Source: Prochilodus magdalenae (taxonomy: Eukaryota; Chordata; Actinopteri; Characiformes; Prochilodontidae). Taken from it: DNA of 64,000 nucleotides. A program made the translations under genes and the position numbers. Location of the stretch: positions 929,501 through 993,500 of the forward strand of contig JAMWET010003177.1 of NCBI GenBank assembly GCA_024036415.1, written 5' to 3'. The notes under the pieces were generated by a model. That model was given only the letters and a program-made list of their open reading frames with translations. It had not been told where the DNA came from and made no database searches. Position 1 is the first letter of the stretch; every line of letters starts with the position of its first letter. This document shows, piece by piece, positions 1-13,100 of the stretch.

Positions 1-97
1 CAATAAGACCTCACCCTAACATTTGTATTTATTTGCAATTTACATAAAACCTCACCTTAACTGTGCTCTTACACTCTTTTCTGTCTTTCTGGTGCAG

Positions 98-3000
98 GTG
101 CTCATCCCAGTCTCCCTGTATGTGTCTATAGAAATAGTGAAGTTGGGACAGATCTATTTTATCCAGAATGATCTGGATCTTTATAATGCCAGGCTGGATA
201 CTGGTGTGCAGTGCAGGGCACTGAACATCACAGAGGATCTGGGACAGATCCAGTACCTGTTCTCTGACAAGACAGGAACTCTTACTGAGAACCGAATGTT
301 GTTCCGCCGGTGCACTGTTGCCGGCACTGAGTACCCTCATCTTGAAAACGGTCAGTTTTACCCCACCCCCATGATGACCTTTGGTATGACAACAAACATG
401 TCTGTGTGTCTCTTCGTTTGTTTGAGCTTGCTTGGGCCCCTCAACATCATTTCCTCAATGGTTTATTAACAAAAGTGTCCTGCAAACGATGTCTTTTATT
501 GTTTGCTTTAAATAGCAGGAAAATGTTTTTTTATATATTTTTGTTTGTATTACAGTAACTTTTATTGTAAGTTAATTCAAATGCTGTAAACGTGTAAAAA
601 CTATTCCTTTATCTCTTCTGTTTATCTGGCCTCCTGTAGCCTGCGGGATGTTCTGTAGCCATAACACTGTGGCCTGCCTACCTCATTTTAGAACCAAGTG
701 ACAGGAGGAACTGTTTGATCACGTTGGTCCTTATACAATCAACAGCAATTTATTTGTTGTGGCTTAGTAAGCTACTGGCATTGCTGTATGCCAGCGTATT
801 CAAATGCAGTGTAAAGCCACCCTGTCTGTGGTAGCTTGTAGTGTGTAATATATTTGATTATGCATTAGTAGAACCTTTTCATACCTTTATTCACTTTCTG
901 TGTATTCGTCTAATGTTATCTTCTAATAATAATTTAGCTACTTTCATGTATAGCTAATAATGACACAGGTGTTTAATTGCACACAGACAATCTTATAAAT
1001 TAGCAAAGTACTTTAGACAAAGGACTACTAGTAAAATTCAATGTTCTGAAGGAGCCAAACATTAAGCTAAATTCACCCTGTCCAAACAGTATTGGGCTGT
1101 GGAGCAGAGGATCTGTATATTCTGGACTGAAGGAGATGCATCCGATACTTTTTGGATAAGTTAGAGTGGGGTTTGTGATATAGAACTTATTATTCGACAT
1201 CTGTAGCTGACTTTATTAGGTAATTTTAGTATAGATTTTGTGTATAAATTTGTCCTTGAGGCTATAATTGCAGAAAAAGAGGGTGCAAAAGCTATTGATA
1301 TTCTTAATTTCAGAAGAAATATTACATGAGCGAATGTCTAGAAACTTTTTTTTAATGATGTGTGATTTTGGAGCATTCCTGTTAGTCTAATCTAAATGCT
1401 GTCTGATGCATGTAAAGGATTCCTGTTCTGATTTCTGGCTAAAACAACCGTCTTTGATATTAATGTGCTACTTGTTGCCATCATGACAACTCTGCGGTGA
1501 TGCGTGTTTGTGTTCCTTCTTCAGCGCGTGCTATGGAGCAGTATGAGGAGCAGTGCAGTGGGCCACTGGATAACACACTCACACTGCGCTCCCGCTCCAG
1601 CAAAAAGTCTCTCAGCTGCAACCACAGCTCCGTCTCCCTCAACACGCTTGCTGCAGGCTCCGATATACACTCACCACACGACACACTCCGCCGACAAGCA
1701 ACTGGGGCCTTCAGCAGTACCATGGTAAATAAAGAAACCTGAACATTATTTATTTGTTTGTATATTGTTGTTTGAAAGTGTGTTTTGTGTAGGCTTTACT
1801 TTACCACATTATTCACTAGCTACTATATATGTGGTTGGTGTAGCTCAGCGGATAACATCACTACCCACCAAGTAGCCACCACCACACGTGGGAGACTGGG
1901 GTTCGAATCCTGGGCTGAGTGACTATGTTGTGCTATACTAATAAGAGTCCTTGGGCAAGACTCCTAACACTACGTTGCTTTGTACTTGTAATATGATGAC
2001 CCTTTTAAGTCGCTTCAGATAAGAGCATCAGCTAAATGCCATAAATGTATTATACTAAAATTAAACTAAAAATTGTTATATACTTAAGAATTAAGGTAGT
2101 AATTATTTGTCTGTGGTAATTAATTATAAAATAATGAGGAAAATTTAATTTTAGTTTTGTGTTGTAAATCAGAAGTGTGAGTCAATCTTCAATTCTTTAC
2201 TCAGTTCTCACGTTGATGGAATAACCAAAACAGCATTTAGTTCATCCTAAAACATTGCCTAGGCCTGGTCATACACTGCATGATGCCAGGAGAAATGGCA
2301 ATTTGGCAAAAAAATTTTTTTTAAATTCATAGCTCACTGGCTTACTCAAAAATAATATAAACAAACTACAGTGTGTAGCCGCAAGGGTTCCTGCTCATAC
2401 ACAAAAGAATGATCATACAGTAAACATACATACACAAATATTCAGCACTGTATGCACTTCACTGGTTTCCTTTTCACAACAGAGTACAATTTAATCGCCT
2501 TACATTTATCTCTGAAGCAAATTCCGGATTAACACATTCTTATTTGTCAGAACTTTATCTAAGATCTTCTAACAAAGGATTAATTACTATTCCAAGAACC
2601 AAATGCAAAACAAGTGGTGGAGCTGCATTTAGTGTTTATGCTCTATTCATCTCTATAACAATGGAACTTCTTCCCACAAGTTGTACGACACAGCGGTTTT
2701 GAAAAGCAGTGTGAAACATGTATTTGCATAAGCCTTTCTTATTTTTGTTTATTATTATTTCCTGCAACAATATATTGTTGTCCTACTTAATTATTTTATT
2801 GTTGCTGTAGAATTATTTAATCATTAGAATTTGTTTCACATTTTAGTTTTTCTTCCTTTTCTCTTTTATTGTTCTGTTCCTCTCCTTTGCTGGCTTTTAT
2901 GTACTTTTACATTATGTAATTTTACACTAATTGTAAAGCATTTAATGCGTGAAAGGAATTACTAAAATGTGAACCCACATGAAGCACCATAAAATTTAAA

Positions 3001-4007
3001 GGGTTAATGGATCGGAACATTATGCAGTATTGACAGAGCTTTGTATGTATGTGTGTCTTTGTTCCTCAGGAATGTGCAGTTGTTCCAGATGTGCAGCTGC
3101 AGGAAAAGCTGAAGGCGCTTTCCTCTCCTTCTCTTAGACATGACGCTGCAGAACTCTCCCACATCCTGGACTTTTTCCTTGCTCTTACTGTCTGCAACAC
3201 GGTGGTGGTGTCCTCCCCAAGCCAGCCACGCCACGTGGTACGATTCCTCTTTTGTCTGCTGTGTCACCTCCTCTTATGTTACCTGTAATCACATTTCACA
3301 CTCTTAGCTTCTGCTGTGATCTATAGAAACACAACCTGCTTGAATCTAAACAAGCAGCTTTTTGTGAGATCCCATGGAAGAACCATTTTTGGTTCCCTAA
3401 AGAACTATGCTTGGTTCTGATTGAGTGGAAAGGATCATATGTAGGTCGATTAAACTTTTAAATTCTTTTCACATTAGTTCATCTCATTTGCAAAAAGGGT
3501 TTGTCCTTTTTCTATGTCTCCATAAAAAGAGCCCTGTTATGTTTATTTTTAAGAGTGCACAACTAGATGTTCAGCTCACATATCACAGGCACCTGTTGAA
3601 GGCTGCAACTTCAGGCCATATCCCATCCCTATGACTTTCCTGTCTTACCCCTGTACATTAGTCTGTATACCAGTTCATTACTTCCTTTATAATGTAGCAG
3701 AACAATGGAACACATAGCGCCCCCAACACTCTGTGTTGTGTATTGCAACCTAACTGCATGTATCATGAAAACATTTTAGAGCAGTGGCTGCAAGGTTAAG
3801 CATATAAAACCTTTACATTTACATATATCTCTATATAGGGCATATATGCATAACCTCTCAGCCACTTCCAGACTATTTTTTGTTATGTTACTACAGGTAA
3901 ATTGGTAACATTAAGATACAGATATGTACTTTTTTCCCTTTATACACAAAAAACAACTTACAATGCGCAATTGGACCCCTTAAAACATTGCTGTACCCAT
4001 GAGGGTG

Positions 4008-4052
<45 letters not shown>

Positions 4053-4075
4053 CTATATAGCAATGTTATATTGCT

Positions 4076-4118
<43 letters not shown>

Positions 4119-7100
4119 TTTTGAACGTATTAAGACTAAAGTGGTAGTAATAATAGTAATAATGATAATAATGTTCTTTTATAGAGCACCTTTCATACCG
4201 TTGGCAGCTCAATGTGCTTTACAGGAAGAGTTACTAACTTATCGTAACCTCAAGTGATAAGAAAATCAATATGCTGTAGCATGCACACTTCCTTCCAGTA
4301 TCAGCAGTTTTTTACTTTTTCCTTTATCACATATGCAGTCATATGCCAAAGTTTAGTTGTACACTTTCTCTACAAAGACCACAGTTCTGCACGTTTAAGG
4401 CAGATTTACTGTTTATTTGTTGAATTTAAGTTTTTTTTTTAATCTCAGCAAATTAATAGAAATTATGCACTGAAATATGCAGAAATTCTGAAAAACCTCT
4501 TGACTGTTAAATGCTTTAGTAAATAAAATAAACAGGTGATGAGTTATGCCAGTAGATCAGTGTCCTCATAATCAATGTTATTGATGACTTTGGGTGAATT
4601 TGGGTGACTCAACATTCCAGCAGCAGTTTTTGTAACAAGATAAGATGTTGCTGGTTACAGGTGCAGATGCCGGTGGCTCGCACTCCGCTGCGCTCTCTGG
4701 AAGAGATGAAGACTTTGCTGCAGAAACTCAGCCTCCCACGCTTCTCCTTATCCCCCTCACAAAACACAGACAGTCCCCCAAACCTGACCCGCAGACTGTT
4801 CTCCCGTGGCCGCTCAGCCACCTATGCCCCCAACACCCCTAGTGCCCAGCTACACACACCCCCTTTCACCACGCCCAACCTCACACCCACACAAACTCCA
4901 TCACCCAGCTCCACCCCTACACTCAGCAACAGCGGAGCCTGGGGGAAGGTCGAGGAACGACAGGGACAGCCTCATGCAGAGCTAGATGATAAGAAAGACT
5001 TTGTTGTAGAAGACGATGGTGATGATGATGATGATGATGATGATGTGGAAGAAGAAGAGGAGGAGGAGGAGGAAGAGTTGCTGTATGAGGCGGAGAGCCC
5101 TGATGAAGCAGCACTGGTGCAGGCAGCCAAAGCATATGGCTGCACTCTGTTGGGCAGGTCCCCAGAGCAACTGCTAGTAGCCCTGCCAGGCGCTGGACCA
5201 CTCTCTGTTCCACTCCTGCATCTGCTGCCCTTTCACTCTGCACGCAAAAGAATGTCAGTGGTGGTGCGACACCCGCTTACTAACCAGGTAGTGGTCTACA
5301 CCAAAGGAGCTGACAATGTCATCATGGAACTGGCCAAAACAGGTATGTGATTGACAGGCCGGACAATATAGTGAGATATCAGTAATGATGAATTATTGAC
5401 GAGTAAGACAAATAATAACCCAACTGAATTAGTAGCCTCACTGTATTGATGGAGATCTAAATTGGTAGAGAACAAGGCCTATTTCAAACACCAAGCCAAA
5501 TCTAAATCTGAATATATCACAATATAAAAATCTCAATCAGAAAATATAACATATAGTACCCTCCATACCAGTACTAATTTTCTAGTGAAATGCAATATTA
5601 AGGAGGATGTGTGAGGTAACTGATGTATTCTCTCAGTGATGATTAGGGGTGTAGGGAAGGAAGGGGAAACGCCAGTATTATTGTTATTTTCTCACCTGCA
5701 CGATGACATATGCAAATACTTAAATTATTAAAAAGTACTAATATGTAATTTGAGTATTACAACATTAGGTTAGGTTTCAGAGTAGGTGTAGGTCTTACCT
5801 TGAGGTTGGGGTAGAATTTGCTTTGTGGTTAGGGTTTTGGTTTAGGAGTAGATGAAGAACTTGCCTTGAGGTTAGGGTTAGTAGGTAGAATTTGTCTTGA
5901 TGCTAGGGCTAAGTTTAGCAGTAGGGGTAGGATTTGCTTTGAGGTTACGGTTAGGTTTAGGGTTACGGCTTAATTTATTGGAATTTTACGTGTTGGTCTA
6001 AGGAACGGGCCCAGAACAGCTAAACACTTTTTAACATAGAATCTTTCACATTTAACTTTTAAGTTTTGTTGCATTTAATAGGTATTTAGTCAAATGTTAG
6101 TTAAAGAGATACTGAGCATCTTCAAAGCATCTGCAGTGGTCCAACCAAATGAAGTGTTGGCAGGGAAAAAATGTTGTCTATTACAGTATTTTCATTTCAA
6201 GTCTAGTAATATGTAAAACATTTTTAAAATATCTCTAACCTTTACATGTAATGTTCTCTTATTTACTGTCATTGACCATAGCCTGTTGACACAATACATT
6301 GTAACAGGATGTTAACAAACCATCTGCTACTGTAGTGGATATTTCCTCTTGTCTCAGCAGTAGGTTTTCAAGATTTTGACAAATGTCTGAAGAAAAATTC
6401 CAAAGACGCTTTATAAGTGTTACAATGAGCTATAGAATATTATAGGCCACAAGGGTGTTGGTTTACATGTACATCATAAACCATCTTTAATGGCATGATT
6501 ATTGTTTTTGAAGTATCACTCATATAGATGAATAATTCTTGCTGAATCAAGATTGTTGTCGGTACTGAAACTGAAATTTAAGGCACAAAACAGTTTTGAT
6601 TAAGCTAACTGATGGTTGAGATGTTCTATTTAGGTTTTGGGACAAGGCTTTAGCCTCAATTGTATTTTTAGATACAGTATATTCATGGCAGAGATGTAGA
6701 TGAAGAGCATAGTAATGTAGTCGTAAAATAGTATCCATTATTTTATTATCCCTGTTACATATAAAAATTCACAAGACATGTGAAGACACTGGGACCTCTA
6801 CTTACCTATCACTGCCACGTCAGTATTATTTTATAATATGTATAATTAACTTGAACTCTATTAATAAGTAATCTTGTGATAGCTGTTTTTTTTTTCAGAC
6901 TGGAAACCTACAGGTGAATTGAATTTGTCATCATGTATTTTAAATGTTTTAGTGTTGATTTGTCTGTTTGTGCTGCAGCTGATGATGGTTGTTCTAGAGA
7001 GATCATGGAACGGACACAGAAACACCTGGACGACTACGCCAGAGAAGGTCTACGCACACTATGTGTTGCTAAAAGGGTATGCTTTCTTTTTCACTTCCCA

Positions 7101-10100
7101 CTTTGTGCTACTTTGAATATATCCCCTCAGCACTTTCATAAAAAGGGAGAAATGAAACTGGCACTTGCTTCATTACAGTTCTGTGAAATGTTGGCTCTTC
7201 AAAGATAATGAAAATAATTGTATTACTGAAAAATATTATGCATGCCATCCTCTGTGTTCTTACTGTATTCTCACTGATAAGTGGTTTTTCTGGTGAATGG
7301 CAGGTCTTGGATGAGGCAGAGTATGAGGCATGGCTAAAGAGACATGTCTTTGCCGAAACCAGTATTGAAAACCGGGAGGAACTCATGCTCGATTCCGCCC
7401 AGCGTCTGGAAAATAACCTCACATTATTGGGTGAGGTTTACTGATATACTTTACACTTTACTGATTATTGGTAAAGGAAATAATGGGGGGAAAAAACTGT
7501 CTGTACCAAAAATTCAATAAATGTTAACACAAACAGTTATATTCATATATATATTAATTTCCGTCTTTTCTCACTGCTAGCCTTAATAAAGATCCGTCCA
7601 ATGTTTCTCTGTTTTTAGGAGCGACCGGTATAGTAGATCGACTACAGGAAGAAGTTCCAGAGACTATTGAAGCTTTACAGAGAGCAGGGATCAAAGTCTG
7701 GGTCCTCACAGGGGACAAACAGGAGACAGCCATTAACATAGCCTGTGCCTGCAAGCTACTGCGACCAGCTGACCGCTTGCTGGCTGCCAACTGTGACAGT
7801 AAGGTGAGGAATAAGAGATGGGTAAAATAATGGGTGAATCTGAGAAGAGGATATAAATAACTTTCAGTTCATTAAGCTGCAAATACCATATGAGGACCCA
7901 CACTTTATGTACTTACATAACTGCTAGTAGATGTTTAGTGATCAGTGACGGTCCAGAAAAAACATTCAACATTTGACTTAACTAAATAAACAAACATGGC
8001 TCTAGCATAATATTCTGTATGTGGGTTTTTTTTGTTTTTTTTTTTGTTTTTTTCCAGGAAGCTTGTGAAGCTCGGCTCCTTGAGCTCCAGCGAGACATCA
8101 GCACCATTGAAGAGAGCCGTTTGTCTGACAATGCCATGGGCGTGTCTGAGGGTGATGCTGTTATTTCTGGCTTTACTCTGGTGATTGACGGCCGGACTTT
8201 AGACTTTGCCCTGCATGAGGACTTGAAAAAGATGTTTCTGGATCTGACTAGTGGCTGCCGATCAGTCATATGCTGCAGATCCACTCCCTTGCAGAAGAGC
8301 CAAGTAGTTCGACTTGTTGGGGATTCACTAGGGGTCATGACCCTGGCTATAGGTCAGTTGACAGTGTTTTTCTTGGAATTGTTTGGTGTGGTTAATTGTG
8401 TTGGCAAAATCAGTAGGTAATTTTGTGATGATTTCCTGAATCAAATTTAGACTGCCACTGATCACCGGTGTCACGTTTTCGCAGACACTAAGCCAGTTAT
8501 ACTCCTAATATTATTGCTGCCATTCAGTTATTGTTGAAGCAGCATTTTAATTGTTTTTGTCCAGTACAATATTTATTACAAAATTTTGTGAATACAAAAT
8601 AGTTCTTAGTCTTAATCCTAAGTTTTAGGATTAATAACTGCATAAAAGTAGATGGTTCAGTGGCAGGTAGGACAGGAATACATGTTGCTTTTTTGAGTCT
8701 ACACCTTGCAGCACTGTGCACAAGTCAGGAACCACCTTTCCCTTATATAATGTAAAGTAAAAGGCAGACAAGTACTTCTTAAAAAATTAAACTTTGATTA
8801 CTATTTATCTGGACAGTTTTGGTGGTCCTTTGTTTGTAGTAAACACCTATTTTTACTTAGATTATTGTTATTAATAGACCTTTTTGAGAGGAAGTCATAA
8901 AGAAATAGTCATAAATAAATTGAACAGTGTCTGAATCTTGCACAGTACCTTATTGCAGGCCGTGTATGTGTTAGCAGCTGTGGTGTACTAAAGTGTATGT
9001 GTATGTGGTTGGATCTCAGGTGACGGAGCAAATGATGTCAGTATGATTCAAGTGGCAGATGTAGGTGTCGGCATCTCAGGACAGGAAGGCATGCAGGTAT
9101 GTGTGTTCCCCTCCCCTCTTTTCTTTTTCTCTGCTGTGGTTCCTTCCAGTTAGGTGCATGTTGTGGTGTCAGATGTCTGCACTGACCCTGTTGTCAAGAC
9201 CAGTCATGAAACACCTCTGGGCTGCTTGTAATTCTCCCCCTCATTAATTTGAGATGCCAACATCTCCTGTAAAGACACAAGCAATAGAAGCAGGAACCAC
9301 ATCTATTAAAATACATTCAAAATGCTTTAAAACTGCTTGTCATATCTAATTAACTGTTCAAAGTTTACAAATACACAGATTACTTACACTGAAGTGGAAA
9401 AATCTTATTGTCCTCAATTTGACAGGCAACATTATAATGACATTTAAAACCTACTTACTTTTGATGGAAAAAGTCCTGTTTCTTCAACAACAGTGGATCT
9501 ACAGATATGAAAGCATAGAAATATAATGTATCTGTCAGACACACAACAGACTCAGGCATTAAAGAAAAGCCACATGCACAGATAGGCCATGGTGGGGGCT
9601 TAAGCTCCTTCCCTTTTGGTGATCATAAAGGGGAAATAATCACTTGCTTGAAGTTTGAAACAGGCAGAATTTCTCTGTCTCTGTTGTCTGCCTAAAGGTG
9701 GAATGTGTCCCAGCGTTTGCAAGAGGTATATTTATAAGAAACTCTGTTAGATAGGGTAGTGGCTAATGGTAAAGCCTTTAAATCCCTGAATCTCTCCTTA
9801 GGTAATAAAGCTACAATCTGCAGTAGAGGCAACACTGCATTTTCTTCCCCTTAGAACATAACTTATTAGAAAAGCTTGTCCATTATTTTCCCCCCACTGG
9901 AGCCCCTGCACCTTAAAATGTCTGTGTACAGTCCTGGTAAATAAATCAGTTTTTACCTATGTAAGCAGTCATAGGAAATGTTTTTGGTTGTCATGGTCTT
10001 TCGACTCACCTCTCCTTGGTGCAGTTTTGTGGCCAACCCTGATCAACAAGTTGTTCACACCCAAGCAGTTTATTTATGAACATGTATTTTTATAATGCCA

Positions 10101-13100
10101 GTCCAGAATGTTTACACGCTCAATTAATTTATTCACTCGTTAGAAAGATGCAGTTTCACACTTAAAAGCCATAATAGGGCTAAATTATCCTTGCACATGA
10201 TTAAGCTTGGATAAGACTGTTAGGTATAAATATTACATGAAAAAGAAATGCATTTCAAAATGTGTAAAGGATACACATTTTCATTTTTTCAAGAACAAAG
10301 ATCAATTAAATGAATGATTAATCATCATATCCTGACTCTGTTATTATCTCTCTAGGCGGTGATGTCAAGTGATTTTGCAATCTCCAGGTTTAAATACTTG
10401 AGAAAACTGCTGCTTGTTCATGGCCATTGGTGCTACACACGACTGGCTAACATGATCCTGTACTTTTTTTACAAGAATGTGGTAAGTGTCAGATGACATG
10501 CATGTACAGTATGCATACATTATACATGACCTGGTGTGGTAAGAGAAGTTACGTTGTCGGTAGTTGTAGATGTTCATATGTCGATATTTTACAGCATCTC
10601 CTGTTGCAGCTCTCATTTTATTGCAGATCTGTTTTATGATGCACATTATCCTCATAAGACACATATATTAGCAGCTCGGACTCATAACAGACTATTTAAC
10701 AGGACCTGTACAAAGATGGGTAAATTTAACACTCTTTTCTCTATAATTAAATAGTTCTCTCTCTTGCTCTTTCTGCACAGATGTATGTGAACCTGCTGTT
10801 CTGGTTCCAGTTTTTCTGTGGTTTCTCAGGCAGTACTATGACAAATTCGTGGGTTCTGATCTTCTTCAACCTGCTGTTTACCTCTGTTCCACCACTGCTG
10901 TACGGGGTGCTGGATAAAGATGTTTCTTCAGACACACTCCTCTCCTTGCCTCAGCTCTACAAAGCTGGACAGAACTCTCAGGTGGGAAAACTGACCTGAT
11001 GAGCGTGTGGTTATATCTACTTTTCTTATTTGTTTTAGTATCTTGGTTTGTAATGGTGATTGAATCTGATTAGTAAATCAGATTAAAATTTGTGCTAATA
11101 TGTTTCTGGTCGATTACAGGCCTACCTTCCCTCCACCTTTTGGTTGACTGTTCTTGATGCTTTTTACCAAAGCCTGATCTGCTTCTTCATTCCATACTTT
11201 GTAAGTTTGTTTGAACTGTATGAATCTGTTTTTCTTGTCATATGAATTCATTAAATTCTTTTCGGAAATCTGTAACAGAAATCTTAAAAATCCTACTAAT
11301 CCTTATTTCTGTATGCGTGTTTCAGGCATATGCAGGCTCAGACATTGGGTTGTTCTCTTTTGGTTCTCCTATCAATGGCTCTGCACTTCTCATCATCCTT
11401 CTGCATCAGGTCATAGAGAGCCACACACTGGTAAGAAGTAGGAATAGGAATCATCAAAGGCCACACAATATGATATTTTCATGATTCTTGTGTCACAGTA
11501 TACTACTGCTATTTTAGAAATGTGAGGATATGTGTGAAAATGATGCACATATTAAACTTTCAAGATAGCTGAGTACTGCAATGACATGCATTGTGATAAA
11601 TTGCACATTATTAACTTTTTTCAATGGCATAGTTTGTACCCAAAGGAAAACTTTGAAAACATCTGTTTTATCTGATAAGATAAAGTTTTCAGCCTTGTTT
11701 AAATCATTTTATTGTAGCAAAATGGCATTATCAAGCATACAGATTAACACTGTCACAAAAAGGTTACTTTTCATCATACGAATATAACATGCCAAATATT
11801 AGGATTCCTGGTTGTATTTTCCCCCCAGTTGTTAAAATAAGTGCTTATACCAATGTACAGCCATGTTATTACTAGTGTGTAGGAGAATCGGCTACAATTA
11901 TTTATGTAGTGTTTATTATGGCGTAGTTTAACATGATGTGCGCTTATTTTAATGACATACTGTAATACACCACAGCAGTTGTTCCAAATCCTGGTCCTGA
12001 TCCTGGCTCTCCCTGCACATTTTTGTCTTTACTCAGCTCTCAACGCATTATTAAACCCTTCCTTTTATCCTAGGTGTGTAAGAGCACATATATGTGCAGG
12101 ACGGCAATGAAGTCAACTTGACAGGATAATGAGACATTGACTCGAAAAAAGAGAAAAGAAGTTTTTAAAATCTGAATGTTAAAGTGGGCCTCTGATTGTG
12201 CTTGAAATGCATGAAGTTAACTTTTTACTCTATTTATTCACCTTGATTTTTTTTTCCCCACCATGATTTCCCATTGTGATAAAATATACTGTGTTTGTTT
12301 AATTATAAGCCTGCAGACAGTAGATAGTCTCCAGCTTCTAAAATTTTTGGTACAACTTAAAACAATTTCAAATTTTCCATCCTGTTTCACATATCATTAT
12401 CCTTAGTAAATCAAAATAGATGGGTACGCTATATATAGGATTTAATTATCACTGTATCCCCTAGAGCAGTCTTAAAATTAAGAGAGGTCAAGAAAACCTG
12501 TCCATCAGATCATTACAGAAAAGGCAGTAGTCAAAGGTTGGGCACGCATGCAGTACAGAAAGCATTGGAATGATATGGCTTCAGTTGTTTCACTGCACCA
12601 TAAAAGTTTAGTTGGCCATAAAACTCGCACATAAACCTTGCACTGGTGAAACTTTGAATGATAACAGGCATGTGAAGGGGCAGAGGAAGAGCAAACTGCA
12701 TAATGGTTTGCTTGTTCACTAAATTGAACTGAGAATAACTGATTGCAGTAATTATTGTTAGTGTGTTCAGGAGTCTGTGATATTACGTTTGTTTATTTTT
12801 AGACAGTCAGTAAAACAATCATGACATGATGAATATGATTCTGCCTACCTCCTGCAGGTGTAATCAGGGTTGGTGCCATATCTTCAAATGTGGCGGGGTA
12901 AAATATATTGGTTCTAAATACAATAACATAAAAAATAACCCTGCTTAGTAAAACAGCAGCAGGAGATGGGGCTAATATTCTGTTTCACTGATCGACTAAA
13001 GACAACTAGGTTGATTTCTGGAGTTCCTACTACTAATAAACACTTACTTTCAGCACTACATATATCACATGTAACAACATGTCCCAACAAACATTTTCAT

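Noticed and set aside
1831..1915. tRNA gene
   Set aside because: A and B boxes are present, but the sequence does not close as a cloverleaf and runs into a SINE body and tail.
3360..3440. Possible gene fragment with 'ggttccctaaagaac' words
   Set aside because: Similar GGTTC...GAACC words recur near 38360, 41880 and 55870, so it is a short dispersed repeat, not coding.
4609..5243. Overlapping minus-strand frames rich in His or Ile opposite atp10b exon 4
   Set aside because: Shadow of the GAT/GAR repeat and the coding exon on the plus strand.
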